From Azotobacter paspali (lineage in GTDB: Bacteria > Pseudomonadota > Gammaproteobacteria > Pseudomonadales > Pseudomonadaceae), in the NCBI RefSeq assembly GCF_042434745.1, contig NZ_JBHLSS010000127.1: a stretch of DNA of 64,000 nucleotides, one strand, 5' to 3'. Under the pieces are notes generated by a model. That model searched no databases and was not told the origin of the DNA. It saw only the letters and a program-made list of their open reading frames with translations. Both the position numbers and the translations under genes were made by a program. Positions 54,166-63,010 of the stretch are shown here, one piece after another. Every line of letters begins with the position of its first letter. Within the stretch, counting starts at the first letter, position 1.

Positions 54166-54903
54166 TCAAGCCTGCTCCTGCCCAACGGTCGGCCAGACTT
54201 CGGCGTGGGCCAGTTGTACCAAGGCCTGGCGAACCATGGCGGGATTATTACAAGATGTAGAGAAGGCTAGCCAGTACAGTGCCTGACCGATACGCAGATG
54301 GAAGCCCTCGCTGTCGATGCCGACCATTTCCGCCGGCTCGTCGGCCGGCAGTCCGGCCAGTGCGACGTAATGGGCGATGGCCACGGCATGGTCGAGGTTC
54401 ATGTGCTCGATCATATCGACCTCGATCGCTCCGGCGAAGGGGTTGGCCAATTCCACGCCTTCCAGCCAGTGAATGGAACCGAAGCCGCCGATGAAACGCC
54501 AGCGCACCGGTTCCAGCACCCAGAAATCGAAGTCGTGGGCGCGATGGTAGTTTCGCGAAGCCGGAAAATAGCGGTAATAGCGTGCAGCGGCCGCCTCGAT
54601 CTGCGCCTCGTCCTGCAACGGCCGGGCTTCGGCCATGAGCGTCAGGCGCCCGGCGGCCTGCACGTCGAGCGCTCCGCGCTCGCCGACCAGCAGCGAGCAC
54701 CTGTGGTCGGCCTGCAGGTTGCGGGTGTGCTGGGCGATCCGGCTGATCAGGAGCAGCGGGCGGCCCACCGCATCCAGGCAGTAAGGCACCGCCGATCCGA
54801 AAGGGAAACCGGGAAGGCTCTGGGACAAGGTCGCCAGCGCCCCGCGGTACTCTTTGAGTAATAATTGTCGGGCATCCTTTGGACCCTTCACCTTCACGCT
54901 CAC
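54166..54903 (-). CDS. HugZ-type haem/flavin-fold protein
   Basis: 245 aa from GTG 54903 (VSVKVKGPKDARQLLLKEYRGAL) with GAGGAG seven bases upstream. The N-terminal split-barrel (pyridoxamine-oxidase-like) domain has SLPGFPFGSAVPYCLDAVGRP and LISRIAQHTRNLQADHRCSLLVGE. The C-terminal DUF2470 part (EHMNLDHAVAIAHYVALAG) carries conserved histidines. Members of this type include the haem-degrading HugZ, so haem handling is likely but unproven here. Divergent from the SDR gene. Confidence 0.8.
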   Translation of the reverse strand: MSVKVKGPKDARQLLLKEYRGALATLSQSLPGFPFGSAVPYCLDAVGRPLLLISRIAQHTRNLQADHRCSLLVGERGALDVQAAGRLTLMAEARPLQDEAQIEAAAARYYRYFPASRNYHRAHDFDFWVLEPVRWRFIGGFGSIHWLEGVELANPFAGAIEVDMIEHMNLDHAVAIAHYVALAGLPADEPAEMVGIDSEGFHLRIGQALYWLAFSTSCNNPAMVRQALVQLAHAEVWPTVGQEQA

Positions 54904-55008
54904 CTTATGACTCCTCGTCGAAGATCCATCACAGCGGACAAGTGCCCAGCATAGCGAGTAACGGCACCGGCAAGGCAACAGTGAATCCATCCCAGAGAGG
55001 GATAGCAG

Positions 55009-55770
55009 ATGCAACTAAACGATAAGGTCATCATCATCACCGGAGGTTGTCAGGGGCTGGGGCGGTCCATGGCCGAATATCTGGCGGCCAGGGGAGCGAG
55101 GCTCGCGCTAGTCGATCTCAACGCGGAAAAACTCGACGACACTGTCACGGCCTGCCGGGCAGCTGGCAGTGGCGAGGCGCGTGCCTACCTGTGCAACGTG
55201 GCCAAGGAAGAAGAGGTGATACGAATGGTCAGCCAGGTGGCCGGGGACTTCGGCGCGATCAATGGTTTGGTGAACAACGCGGGCATCCTGCGCGACGGTC
55301 TCACCGTCAAGCTCAAGGATGGCGAGCTGAGCACCCTAAGCCTGGCCCAATGGCAGGCGGTGATTGACGTCAATTTGACCGGTGTATTCCTCTGCACGCG
55401 GGAAGTGGCGGCGAAGATGGTGGAACAGGGCAACCATGGCGTGATCATCAACATTTCCTCCATATCCCGTGCCGGCAACATGGGCCAGGCCAATTATTCG
55501 GCGGCCAAGGCCGGAGTGGCAGCCGATACCGTAGTCTGGGCCAAGGAATTGGCGCGTTATGGCATCCGCGTGGCGGCCATCGCCCCGGGATTCATCGAGA
55601 CGGAAATGACCACCAGCATGCGCCCCGAAGCCCTGGAAAAGATGACTGCCAGCATTCCGCTCAAGCGCATGGGCAAGCCTGTGGAAATCGCCCATGCTGC
55701 CACTTTCATCTTCGAAAACGATTATTTCACCGGGCGCGTCATCGATCTGGATGGTGGCCTACGCCTGTAG
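55009..55770 (+). CDS. Short-chain dehydrogenase/reductase, FabG-like
   Basis: NAD(P)H oxidoreductase, 253 aa. The classical SDR pattern is complete: cofactor loop TGGCQGLGRSMAEYL (about 11-25), NNAGILRDGL, the catalytic Ser in NISSISRAGNMGQ, and Tyr-Lys in NYSAAKAG, with the C-terminal APGFIETEMTTSM. Close to FabG in style, but the true fabG normally sits in the fab cluster, so this is an accessory SDR. GAGAGGGA precedes the ATG. The substrate cannot be told. Confidence 0.88.
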   Translation: MQLNDKVIIITGGCQGLGRSMAEYLAARGARLALVDLNAEKLDDTVTACRAAGSGEARAYLCNVAKEEEVIRMVSQVAGDFGAINGLVNNAGILRDGLTVKLKDGELSTLSLAQWQAVIDVNLTGVFLCTREVAAKMVEQGNHGVIINISSISRAGNMGQANYSAAKAGVAADTVVWAKELARYGIRVAAIAPGFIETEMTTSMRPEALEKMTASIPLKRMGKPVEIAHAATFIFENDYFTGRVIDLDGGLRL

Positions 55771-55814
55771 ACGACGGGCTCCAGGCGCAGGTCTGGAGCC
55801 GCTTTTCGGATACG

Positions 55815-56228
55815 ATGCATTCCCAAATCCCTTACAGCCCCCTCCACGAGCCTGCAGCGGAAGACATTAGCGGGCGCCGGCAGGCCCTGTATCAGACACT
55901 GGCCCAGGTGCCACCCGGCCAGGTGGTCAGCTACGGATACCTCGCCGAACTGGCCGGACTCGGCCGGGCGGCCCGCTGGGTTGGTCGTATCCTGGCGCAA
56001 TTGCCGAAAGATACACGCCTGCCCTGGCACCGCGTAATCGCTGCCGATGGCCGACTCAGTCTCGCCCCGGATACCCCTATAGGCGCAGAACAACGCGCCC
56101 GACTGCGCGCGGAAGGGCTGGTCATACGCAATAATCGCGTGGATATTCGCCGGCACGTCTGGCATCCAAATGATGCTGCGGTTAGAGTGCGCCCTTTGCC
56201 CGCAACAACGAAGCCCCATGTCCCATAA
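55815..56228 (+). CDS. Alkyltransferase-like protein (Atl)
   Basis: 137-aa relative of O6-alkylguanine-DNA alkyltransferase. The DNA-binding core RQALYQTLAQVPPGQVVSYGYLAELAGLGRAARWVGRIL is present, but the active-site PCHR motif reads PWHR (in TRLPWHRVIAADGRLS), the mark of Atl proteins. These bind alkylated DNA without transferring the alkyl group and recruit nucleotide excision repair. Its 3' end overlaps ampG by 11 bp. Confidence 0.9.
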   Translation: MHSQIPYSPLHEPAAEDISGRRQALYQTLAQVPPGQVVSYGYLAELAGLGRAARWVGRILAQLPKDTRLPWHRVIAADGRLSLAPDTPIGAEQRARLRAEGLVIRNNRVDIRRHVWHPNDAAVRVRPLPATTKPHVP

Positions 56229-57765
56229 ATCCTGGCGCGACGCCCTCGCTGCTTATGCCAGCCCCGCGACCTTGGCCTTGCTGATGCTCGGCTTTGTTGC
56301 CGGCTTGCCTTACATGCTGGTGTTCTCCACCCTATCGGTGTGGCTGCGTGAAGCCGGGATCGCTCGCGAAACCATAGGCTACGCCAGCTTGATCGGCCTA
56401 GCTTATGCTTTTAAATGGATCTGGGCCCCCCTGCTCGATCAGTGGCGCCTGCCGCTGCTCGGCCGCCTCGGCCGACGACGCTCCTGGTTGCTGCTGTCGC
56501 AGACAGCGGTCGCGCTGGGGCTGGCCGGGATGGCGCTGTGCGACCCACAGCGCGCTCTGCCCTGGCTGATCGCCCTGGCGGTACTAGTCGCCTTCGCCTC
56601 GGCTACTCAGGACATCGCGGTGGACGCCTATCGCTTGGAAATTGCCGAGGGCAGCCGCCAGGCCGCCCTGGCTGCCAGCTACATGGCCGGTTACCGGGTA
56701 TCCGCCCTACTGGCCACCGCCGGCGCCCTGTACTTCGCCGATTGGTTCGGCTCCACCAAAGGGCTCTACAATGCTTCCGCTTGGGGCTCCACCTACTTGG
56801 TGTTCTCCCTTCTGATGCTGCCCGGCCTGATCACCACCCTGCTGATGCGCGAACCCACGGTTCCCCTGCAGACCCAGCAGGAGGCGGCGCGCTTCAGCTT
56901 CAACCACCAGATGCTGTCGATCCTGGTGCTGATCGTGCTCATGGTCTCGGTGCCGGCGACCTTCACCCAGCTCTACAGCAGCGACATTTTGCTGGTGCTG
57001 CAAGGGCGTATGGGCGTGGTCGAGCTGATCGGCGAGGATCGCGCCTTCCTGCGCTTTTTGCTCTATCTCATCCTCTCGACCTTGTGCCTATCGGCCATGG
57101 GTCGACGCAGCCTGGCGCCGGTGCTGACCCCGATCAGCGACTTCATCCAGCGTTACCGCTGGCAAGCCTTGCTGCTGCTCGGCCTGATCGCCACCTATCG
57201 CCTGTCGGATACGGTGCTCGGCGTGATGGCCAACGTGTTCTATATCGACCAGGGTTTCAGCAAGGAACAGATCGCCGGCGTCAGCAAGCTGTTCGGTCTG
57301 ATCATGACCCTGCTCGGCGCCGGCTTCGGTGGCCTGCTGATCGTCCGCTTCGGCATTTTGCCGATCCTCTTCATCGGCGGCGCGGCCTCGGCAGCCACCA
57401 ACCTGCTGTTCCTGATGCTCACCAGTATGGGAGCCAACCTGGAGATGCTGGTACTAACCATCTCCTGCGACAACTTCAGCTCTGGCCTGGCCACCTCGGC
57501 TTTCGTCGCCTACCTGTCGAGCCTGACCAGTTTGAAGTTCTCCGCCACCCAATACGCCCTGCTTAGCTCGATCATGCTGCTGCTACCGCGACTGATCGGC
57601 GGCTATTCCGGCGTGCTAGTGGAAAAGCACGGCTATGCCCAGTTCTTCCTGTTCACCGCCCTGCTCGGTGTCCCGACCCTCTTGCTGATTCTCTGGCAGT
57701 CGCGCCAACAACCCCTCAGCCCCGAACCTACGGAAGATGGCGACACCGTTACCGAACGATCCTGA
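56218..57765 (+). CDS. ampG: Muropeptide permease AmpG
   Basis: Inner-membrane MFS transporter that imports GlcNAc-anhydromuropeptides for cell-wall recycling and thereby signals to AmpR. It is 515 aa from ATG 56218 with 12-14 membrane segments. Signatures: SVWLREAGIARETIGYASLIGLAYAFKWIWAPLLDQ, LGRRRSWLLLSQ, ATQDIAVDAYRLEI and ATSAFVAYLSSLTSLKFSATQYALLSS. An earlier in-frame ATG at 56170 lies inside the Atl gene. It ends before a strong bidirectional terminator. Confidence 0.93.
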   Translation: MSHKSWRDALAAYASPATLALLMLGFVAGLPYMLVFSTLSVWLREAGIARETIGYASLIGLAYAFKWIWAPLLDQWRLPLLGRLGRRRSWLLLSQTAVALGLAGMALCDPQRALPWLIALAVLVAFASATQDIAVDAYRLEIAEGSRQAALAASYMAGYRVSALLATAGALYFADWFGSTKGLYNASAWGSTYLVFSLLMLPGLITTLLMREPTVPLQTQQEAARFSFNHQMLSILVLIVLMVSVPATFTQLYSSDILLVLQGRMGVVELIGEDRAFLRFLLYLILSTLCLSAMGRRSLAPVLTPISDFIQRYRWQALLLLGLIATYRLSDTVLGVMANVFYIDQGFSKEQIAGVSKLFGLIMTLLGAGFGGLLIVRFGILPILFIGGAASAATNLLFLMLTSMGANLEMLVLTISCDNFSSGLATSAFVAYLSSLTSLKFSATQYALLSSIMLLLPRLIGGYSGVLVEKHGYAQFFLFTALLGVPTLLLILWQSRQQPLSPEPTEDGDTVTERS

Positions 57766-57770
57766 AGCGC

Positions 57771-57806
57771 AACATAAGCCCCCCGGTCTAGCCGGGGGCT
57801 TATGTT
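57771..57806. terminator. Bidirectional terminator between ampG and yajQ
   Basis: AACATAAGCCCCCCGG (57771-57786) and CCGGGGGCTTATGTT (57792-57806) form a long GC-rich stem with one extra C, five bases after the ampG stop and 25 before the yajQ stop. The A/T-rich stem bases supply a T-run on both strands. Confidence 0.85.
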
Positions 57807-57830
57807 GCCTGCACGGGGTCCGGGACCAGA

Positions 57831-58310
57831 TCAGTCACGGAAGTTGTTGAACTGCAGCGGCATGCCCAACTCCTGGCCACGCAGCAAGGCGATGGCCTCC
57901 TGTAGGTCGTCGCGCTTCTTGCCGGTGATACGCACCTGCTCGCCCTGGATCGCCGCCTGCACCTTGAGCTTGGAATCCTTGATCAGCGCGACGATCTTCT
58001 TCGCAAGGTCCTTGTCGATGCCCTCGCGCAGAATCACTTCCTGCTTGACGACCTTGCCCGAAGCATAGGAATCCTTGTATTCCAGGCACTGGATGTCGAC
58101 CTTGCGCTTGATGAGGGCAAGTTTAAGGATCTCGATCATCTGTTCGAGCATGAAATCGGCCTCGGCAGTCAGAGTGAGCGTCTTGTCCTTGAATTCGAAA
58201 CTACCTTTGCCACGCAGGTCGTAGCGCCGATCCAGCTCTTTGATCGCGTTGTCGACAGCGTTGGTGACTTCGTGCTTGTCCAGTTCGGACACCACGTCGA
58301 ACGAGGGCAT
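57831..58310 (-). CDS. yajQ: YajQ-family nucleotide-binding protein
   Basis: 159 aa from ATG 58310 (MPSFDVVSELDKHEVTNAVDNA) with GAGGA upstream. It is a ferredoxin-like double-domain protein; homologues bind cyclic di-GMP and affect virulence and transcription. It is complete, with EADFMLEQMIEIL and ITGKKRDDLQEAIALLRG typical. Extra codons upstream to 58514 overlap the panE promoter side and are rejected. Confidence 0.93.
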   Translation of the reverse strand: MPSFDVVSELDKHEVTNAVDNAIKELDRRYDLRGKGSFEFKDKTLTLTAEADFMLEQMIEILKLALIKRKVDIQCLEYKDSYASGKVVKQEVILREGIDKDLAKKIVALIKDSKLKVQAAIQGEQVRITGKKRDDLQEAIALLRGQELGMPLQFNNFRD

Positions 58311-58457
58311 GGAATTCCTCCAGTTGGGGCGCGGCCGGCATCTTGGCAAGCGCCGTGCTTGACGGTTGAAATGACCTCTCATTATAACGGTTCGATCACG
58401 GTGCATGCCGGAGCCCAGGGCACCCGGAACGCCCCGAGCCACCTTGCGAGTCCCACC

Positions 58458-59408
58458 ATGTCCCCAACCCCGCTCGACGCCTCCCGGCTCACCTTCGGCG
58501 AGCCGACTTGGCACGTGCTCGGCGCCGGCAGCCTCGGCAGCCTCTGGGCTGTACGCCTGGCCCGTGTCGGCCTGCCCGTGCGACTGATCCTGCGCGACCC
58601 GCAGCGCTTGTCGGCCTACCGCTGCGCCGGCGGCCTGCGCCTGGTGGAGGATGGCATGGAGCAGTTGTATCCGATTCCGGCCGAAATTCCCGACGCCAAT
58701 CCCCCCATCCGTCGCCTGCTACTGGCCTGCAAAGCCTATGACGCAGTACCGGCGGTCGAACACCTGGCATCCCGGCTGGCACTAGGTGCCGAACTCGTCC
58801 TGCTGCAGAACGGACTCGGCAGCCAGGATGCAGTGGCCGCCCGGTTGCCCGGATGCCGCTGCGTGCTCGCCTCGACTACCGAGGGAGCCTTTCGCGACGG
58901 AGACTTCCGGGTAGTGTTCGCCGGCCGGGGGCATACCTGGCTCGGCGATGCGGGACAGCCACCGATCTGGCTAGATGAACTGTCCGCGGCCGGCATTCCC
59001 CATGCCTGGAGCGAGATGATCCATGGCCGGCTGTGGCGCAAGCTCGCCCTCAACTGCGCGATCAATCCTCTGACCGTGCTGTACGATTGCCGCAATGGCG
59101 GTTTGCAGGCGCACGCCGGAGAAGTCGCCGGACTCTGCACCGAGCTCGCCGAACTGCTGCGCCACTGCGATCAGATGGACGCCGCCGAAGGACTGCAGGA
59201 AGAGGTCGAACGGGTGATCCAGGCTACTGCGGCCAATTATTCATCGATGCATCAGGATGTGGCCCGTGGCCGACGCAGCGAGATCGCCTACCTGCTTGGT
59301 CATGCCTGCCGCGAAGCCGGACACCGTAAGCTGCATCTGCCCCGTCTGAAGGAGCTGCGGCAACGACTGCAACGGCATCTGGCCGAACGCGGATTGCCGC
59401 TCGACTGA
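58458..59408 (+). CDS. panE: 2-dehydropantoate 2-reductase
   Basis: Reduces ketopantoate to pantoate with NADPH, on the way to vitamin B5 and CoA. It is 316 aa from ATG 58458. The Rossmann motif VLGAGSLGSLWAVRLAR is at about 20-36, LLACKAYD and LLQNGLGSQ in the middle, and the catalytic lysine in WRKLALNCAINPLTVL near 196. The C-terminal helical domain includes SSMHQDVARGRRSEIAYLLG. It is divergent from yajQ. Confidence 0.93.
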   Translation: MSPTPLDASRLTFGEPTWHVLGAGSLGSLWAVRLARVGLPVRLILRDPQRLSAYRCAGGLRLVEDGMEQLYPIPAEIPDANPPIRRLLLACKAYDAVPAVEHLASRLALGAELVLLQNGLGSQDAVAARLPGCRCVLASTTEGAFRDGDFRVVFAGRGHTWLGDAGQPPIWLDELSAAGIPHAWSEMIHGRLWRKLALNCAINPLTVLYDCRNGGLQAHAGEVAGLCTELAELLRHCDQMDAAEGLQEEVERVIQATAANYSSMHQDVARGRRSEIAYLLGHACREAGHRKLHLPRLKELRQRLQRHLAERGLPLD

Positions 59409-59447
59409 AGCTCGCGCTAACCTGCCATATCCTCCTTCAGCCGCGTG

Positions 59448-61469
59448 ATGCCCATGGGTTTGCGTCAGCGTCTCGAAAATCTGCCGGTCGGCCGCAAACT
59501 CTTGGCAGCCCTGGTGGTCTTGCTTGCCACGGTGCTGCTGCTGGCCAATCTGGCCTTCATCAGCGCGGCCTACTGGATCTCCCAGCAAAACATGACCCCC
59601 CAAGCGCTGAGCGTACTGGGCGACTTGATCGCCAGCCCGTCACTCGCCGGGCAGGTCCTCTCCTCGCCGGAGGCGGCCCACGAGGTGCTGCAGCGTCTGG
59701 AGTCCTATGCCCCGCTGCGCTGCGCAGCCCTGTATGGCCGCGACGGTCGCCTGCTCGCCCGGATACAGCGGGGCGAGCCGCTGCGCTTGCCGGAACATGT
59801 CGACAAGGTGCCGGCCTGGCAACAACTCGAATTTCGCGTCACCCAGTTGATCGAGCTGCCACAGCCGGAGCAGCCTTCCGGCCATCTGCTGCTGGTCGCC
59901 TCCAGCGAATTGCCGGGCGCCTTCTACACGGGCACTCTCACCGCCAGTCTGTTGATCCTGGCTTTCAGTGTCCTGCTATGGATGCTGGTGGCCCGCCAAA
60001 TCCGACGGCTGATCACCCGGCCGATCCGCAAATTGGAAGAGCTTTCGCGCCGGGTCACCCTTGAGGAGAACTACTCGCTGCGTGCCCTACGCGGCAACAG
60101 AGACGAAATCGGCAACCTGGCCGATGCCTTCAACACTATGCTGTCGCGCATCGAGGCCCGCGAGCAACAGCTCAAGCGTGCCCGCGACGAGGCGCAAAAC
60201 GCCTTTGATCAGGCCCAGAGTCTGACCGAGGAAACCCGCCGCTTCAATCGCAAACTGGAACTGGAAGTCCAAGTGCGCAGCAAGATCGAGAAGAAGCTCA
60301 CCGGCTTCCAGAACTATCTCAACAGCATCATTGACTCGATGCCCTCGGCCCTGATTGCCCTCGACGAGCAGCTCTACGTCACCCAGTGGAACCAGGAAGC
60401 CAGCAGCCTCTCCGGGACACCCCTGCACGAGGCCTTGAACCAGCCGATCTTTCTCGCCTTTCCGCCGTTGCAGCCGTTCCTCGACCAGCTCAGGCATACC
60501 GCCGAACTCCACCAAGTGGAGAAGATCGAACGCATCACCTGGCCGCGTAACGACGAACCCCGCCATTACGCACTGACTTTCTATCCGCTGATGGGCGGCA
60601 GCGGGCGCGGCGTGGTGATCCGCATCGACGACATCACCCAGCGCCTGTCCATGGAAGAGCTGATGGTACAGTCGGAGAAGATGCTGTCGGTCGGCGGCCT
60701 CGCCGCCGGCATGGCTCACGAGATCAATAATCCGTTAGGTGCCATCCTGCACAACGTGCAGAACATCCGTCGGCGCCTGTCGCCGGATCTGCTGAAAAAC
60801 CTCGAACACGCGGAGGAGTGTGGCATCTCGCTGAGTGCGGTGAACGACTACCTAGATCGGCGCGGAGTGCCGCAACTGCTCGACGGCATCCAGCAGGCTG
60901 GGTCCCGCGCGGCAAAAATCGTCAGCCACATGCTCAGCTTCAGCCGGCGCAGCGACCGGCAACTGAGCCCGAGCCTGCTCCCGGCGCTGATCGATCAGGC
61001 TTTGGAAATCGCCGGCAACGACTTCGCCCCGGCCGAGAGCTTCGACTTCAAGAACATCCGCATCCTGCGCGATTTCGATCCGAGCCTCGGTCCGGTACTG
61101 GTTATCGCCAACGAACTGGAGCAAGTGCTGCTCAACCTGCTGAAGAATGCCGCCCAGTCCATCCACCAGCGCCAGAGCGGACCGCCTGGGCGCATCGTGC
61201 TGCGCACCCGCCGTAATCCGCCATGGGCAGAGATCACTGTCGAGGACAACGGTGTCGGCATTTCCGAAAATGTGCGCAAACGCATCTTCGAGCCGTTCTT
61301 CACCACCAAGGAGGTCGGCCAGGGCACCGGTCTCGGCCTGTCGGTGTCCTACTTCATCATCACCAACAACCATAAGGGACAGATGGAGGTGCAATCGCGC
61401 CCGGGCCAAGGTAGCAGCTTCACCCTCCGCCTGCATCTGGCCGAGCCCCCGGAAGGCGCCGAACTCTGA
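59448..61469 (+). CDS. Membrane sensor histidine kinase
   Basis: Two-component sensor of about 673 aa. The start is uncertain: GTG 59445, ATG 59448 or ATG 59454, none with a strong ribosome site. Membrane helices lie at about 18-43 and 163-184 around a periplasmic domain, then HAMP (about 186-240), a coiled coil (about 235-290), a PAS domain (about 295-400), and HisKA with the phospho-acceptor His near 424 in MAHEINNPLGAILHN. The HATPase domain follows (NLLKNAAQSI, DNGVGIS, GTGLGLSVSYFI). No response regulator is adjacent, so its partner is elsewhere. The position matches PA4398 of P. aeruginosa. Confidence 0.88.
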   Translation: MPMGLRQRLENLPVGRKLLAALVVLLATVLLLANLAFISAAYWISQQNMTPQALSVLGDLIASPSLAGQVLSSPEAAHEVLQRLESYAPLRCAALYGRDGRLLARIQRGEPLRLPEHVDKVPAWQQLEFRVTQLIELPQPEQPSGHLLLVASSELPGAFYTGTLTASLLILAFSVLLWMLVARQIRRLITRPIRKLEELSRRVTLEENYSLRALRGNRDEIGNLADAFNTMLSRIEAREQQLKRARDEAQNAFDQAQSLTEETRRFNRKLELEVQVRSKIEKKLTGFQNYLNSIIDSMPSALIALDEQLYVTQWNQEASSLSGTPLHEALNQPIFLAFPPLQPFLDQLRHTAELHQVEKIERITWPRNDEPRHYALTFYPLMGGSGRGVVIRIDDITQRLSMEELMVQSEKMLSVGGLAAGMAHEINNPLGAILHNVQNIRRRLSPDLLKNLEHAEECGISLSAVNDYLDRRGVPQLLDGIQQAGSRAAKIVSHMLSFSRRSDRQLSPSLLPALIDQALEIAGNDFAPAESFDFKNIRILRDFDPSLGPVLVIANELEQVLLNLLKNAAQSIHQRQSGPPGRIVLRTRRNPPWAEITVEDNGVGISENVRKRIFEPFFTTKEVGQGTGLGLSVSYFIITNNHKGQMEVQSRPGQGSSFTLRLHLAEPPEGAEL

Positions 61470-61488
61470 GCCGTGGAGAGAAACAGCC

Positions 61489-62067
61489 ATGGGCAACCGA
61501 CTTTCGAAAATCTACACGCGCACTGGCGATACCGGTGAAACCAGCTTGGCCGATGGCCGCCGCGTGGCCAAGGATCACCCGAGGGTGGAAGCCATGGGCG
61601 AAGTCGACAGCCTGAACTGCCAGCTCGGCCTGCTGCTCGCCGAGCTGGACGAGCAGCGGACGCGCTGGCCCGGTCTCGGCGAACTGAGCGAAGTCCTGGC
61701 GCCCTGCCAGCACCGTCTGTTCGATCTGGGCGGCGAGTTGGCGATGCCGGTCTATCGAGCGCTCGAAGGGCGCGAAATCGAACGCCTGGAAGCGGCCATC
61801 GACCGCTGGAACGCCGAACTGGGTCCCTTGCAGGATTTCATCCTGCCCGGAGGATCGCGGCTGATCGCCCAGGCCCATGTCTGCCGCAGCCAAGCCCGCA
61901 GCGCCGAACGGCGCTGCCAGCAGTTGAATGCCATCGAGGCGCTGCGCCCGGAACTCCTCGCCTACCTCAACCGACTTTCCGATCTGTTGTTCGTTGCCGC
62001 GCGACTGATCGCGCGCCGCCAGGACCGGGCGGAAGTCCTCTGGCAGGCGGCCAGCCCGCCGGCCTGA
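61489..62067 (+). CDS. PduO-type ATP:cob(I)alamin adenosyltransferase
   Basis: Attaches the adenosyl group to cobalamin in B12 assembly or salvage. It is 192 aa from ATG 61489 with GGAGAG upstream. The PduO signature KIYTRTGDTGETSLADGRRVAKDHPRVEAMGEVDSLN is at the N-terminus (about 7-43), and the C-terminal helical part contains RSQARSAERRCQQL. The frame upstream to 61147 overlaps the kinase gene and is not family-like. The gene fits a cell that relies on B12 enzymes now that metE is dead. Confidence 0.92.
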   Translation: MGNRLSKIYTRTGDTGETSLADGRRVAKDHPRVEAMGEVDSLNCQLGLLLAELDEQRTRWPGLGELSEVLAPCQHRLFDLGGELAMPVYRALEGREIERLEAAIDRWNAELGPLQDFILPGGSRLIAQAHVCRSQARSAERRCQQLNAIEALRPELLAYLNRLSDLLFVAARLIARRQDRAEVLWQAASPPA

Positions 62068-62068
62068 A

Positions 62069-63010
62069 TCATTCCGACCAGAGCCCGCGGATGGCGGCGA
62101 TGCCCTGGGCACCGGTCCGCCAGGCACGCGTCAGATCCTGGCTGCCGAGCCCACCGAGTAGAAATGCCGGGCGGTTGAAGCCCCGCAACAGTTCGGCCGC
62201 CCGTTCCCAGCCCAGCGGACTGGCCTCGGGATGACTACTGGTGGCCTCGATAGGCGACAAGGTGACGAAGTCCACTCCCATACGGGTGGCCAGGGCCAGC
62301 TCCTCGGCATCGTGGCAGGAGGCCGCCAGCCAGCGCTCGGCCGGGAAGGGCCGGCCGTTGGCGGCGTATTCGCGCAATTGCCGGGCCGTCAGATGCCAGC
62401 CGGCCGCCGGGAAATCGCCGAGCCACTCCAGCGGCCCCTTGAGCATCAGTTGCGCGCGCCCGGCGCAGAGCCCCTGCACGTCGACCGCCAAATCGCGGTA
62501 CTGGGGATCGAACATGTTGGGAGCCCGTAGTTGAACCAGGCGGATACCAGTCTCCAAGGCAGTCCTCAGGCCCCGCAACAACTCCTGCGGAGAAAGATCG
62601 TCCGGCGTGATCAGATAACGCTCGGGCAGCCGGGCAGCAGCGACGATCGGATGATTGGCGGCCGGAAACCGATAATCCGGCAGTTGCCGCGGAGCGACCC
62701 AAGCCAGCGCCTGCCCCTCGGCACCGTGCGGCTCGCCGACGAAGGCAGCGACCTCCCAGACATCCAGCAGCACGTATTGGTCAGAGTAGTCGTGACGTAC
62801 CTGGATCAGCGGCCTGGCGGCGCTCACGCGAATACCCAGCTCCTCCTCCAGTTCCCGGGCCAAGGCCACCTCGACTGCCTCCCCCGCCTCGACCTTGCCG
62901 CCGGGAAACTCCCAGAGCCCTCCTTGATGCTTGTCCTCGGGGCGTCTGGCGATCAGTACTCGGCCATCGGCACCGCGGATCACCGCTGCCGCGACATGTA
63001 TACGCTTCAT
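62069..63010 (-). CDS. Nudix (MutT) and thiamine-phosphate-synthase-like fusion
   Basis: Two-domain protein, 313 aa from ATG 63010. The N-terminal Nudix hydrolase (about 1-130) has the box GGKVEAGEAVEVALARELEEELG at about 37-59 and cleans oxidised dGTP in MutT relatives. The C-terminal part (about 135-313) resembles a ThiE-type TIM barrel (ETGIRLVQLRAPNMFDPQYRD, GWHLTARQL, ASCHDAEELALATRMGVDFVTLSPIEATSSHP, AFLLGGLG) but is probably not a canonical thiamine synthase. This fusion is known in Pseudomonas. It overlaps the GST gene by four bases. Confidence 0.9.
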   Translation of the reverse strand: MKRIHVAAAVIRGADGRVLIARRPEDKHQGGLWEFPGGKVEAGEAVEVALARELEEELGIRVSAARPLIQVRHDYSDQYVLLDVWEVAAFVGEPHGAEGQALAWVAPRQLPDYRFPAANHPIVAAARLPERYLITPDDLSPQELLRGLRTALETGIRLVQLRAPNMFDPQYRDLAVDVQGLCAGRAQLMLKGPLEWLGDFPAAGWHLTARQLREYAANGRPFPAERWLAASCHDAEELALATRMGVDFVTLSPIEATSSHPEASPLGWERAAELLRGFNRPAFLLGGLGSQDLTRAWRTGAQGIAAIRGLWSE

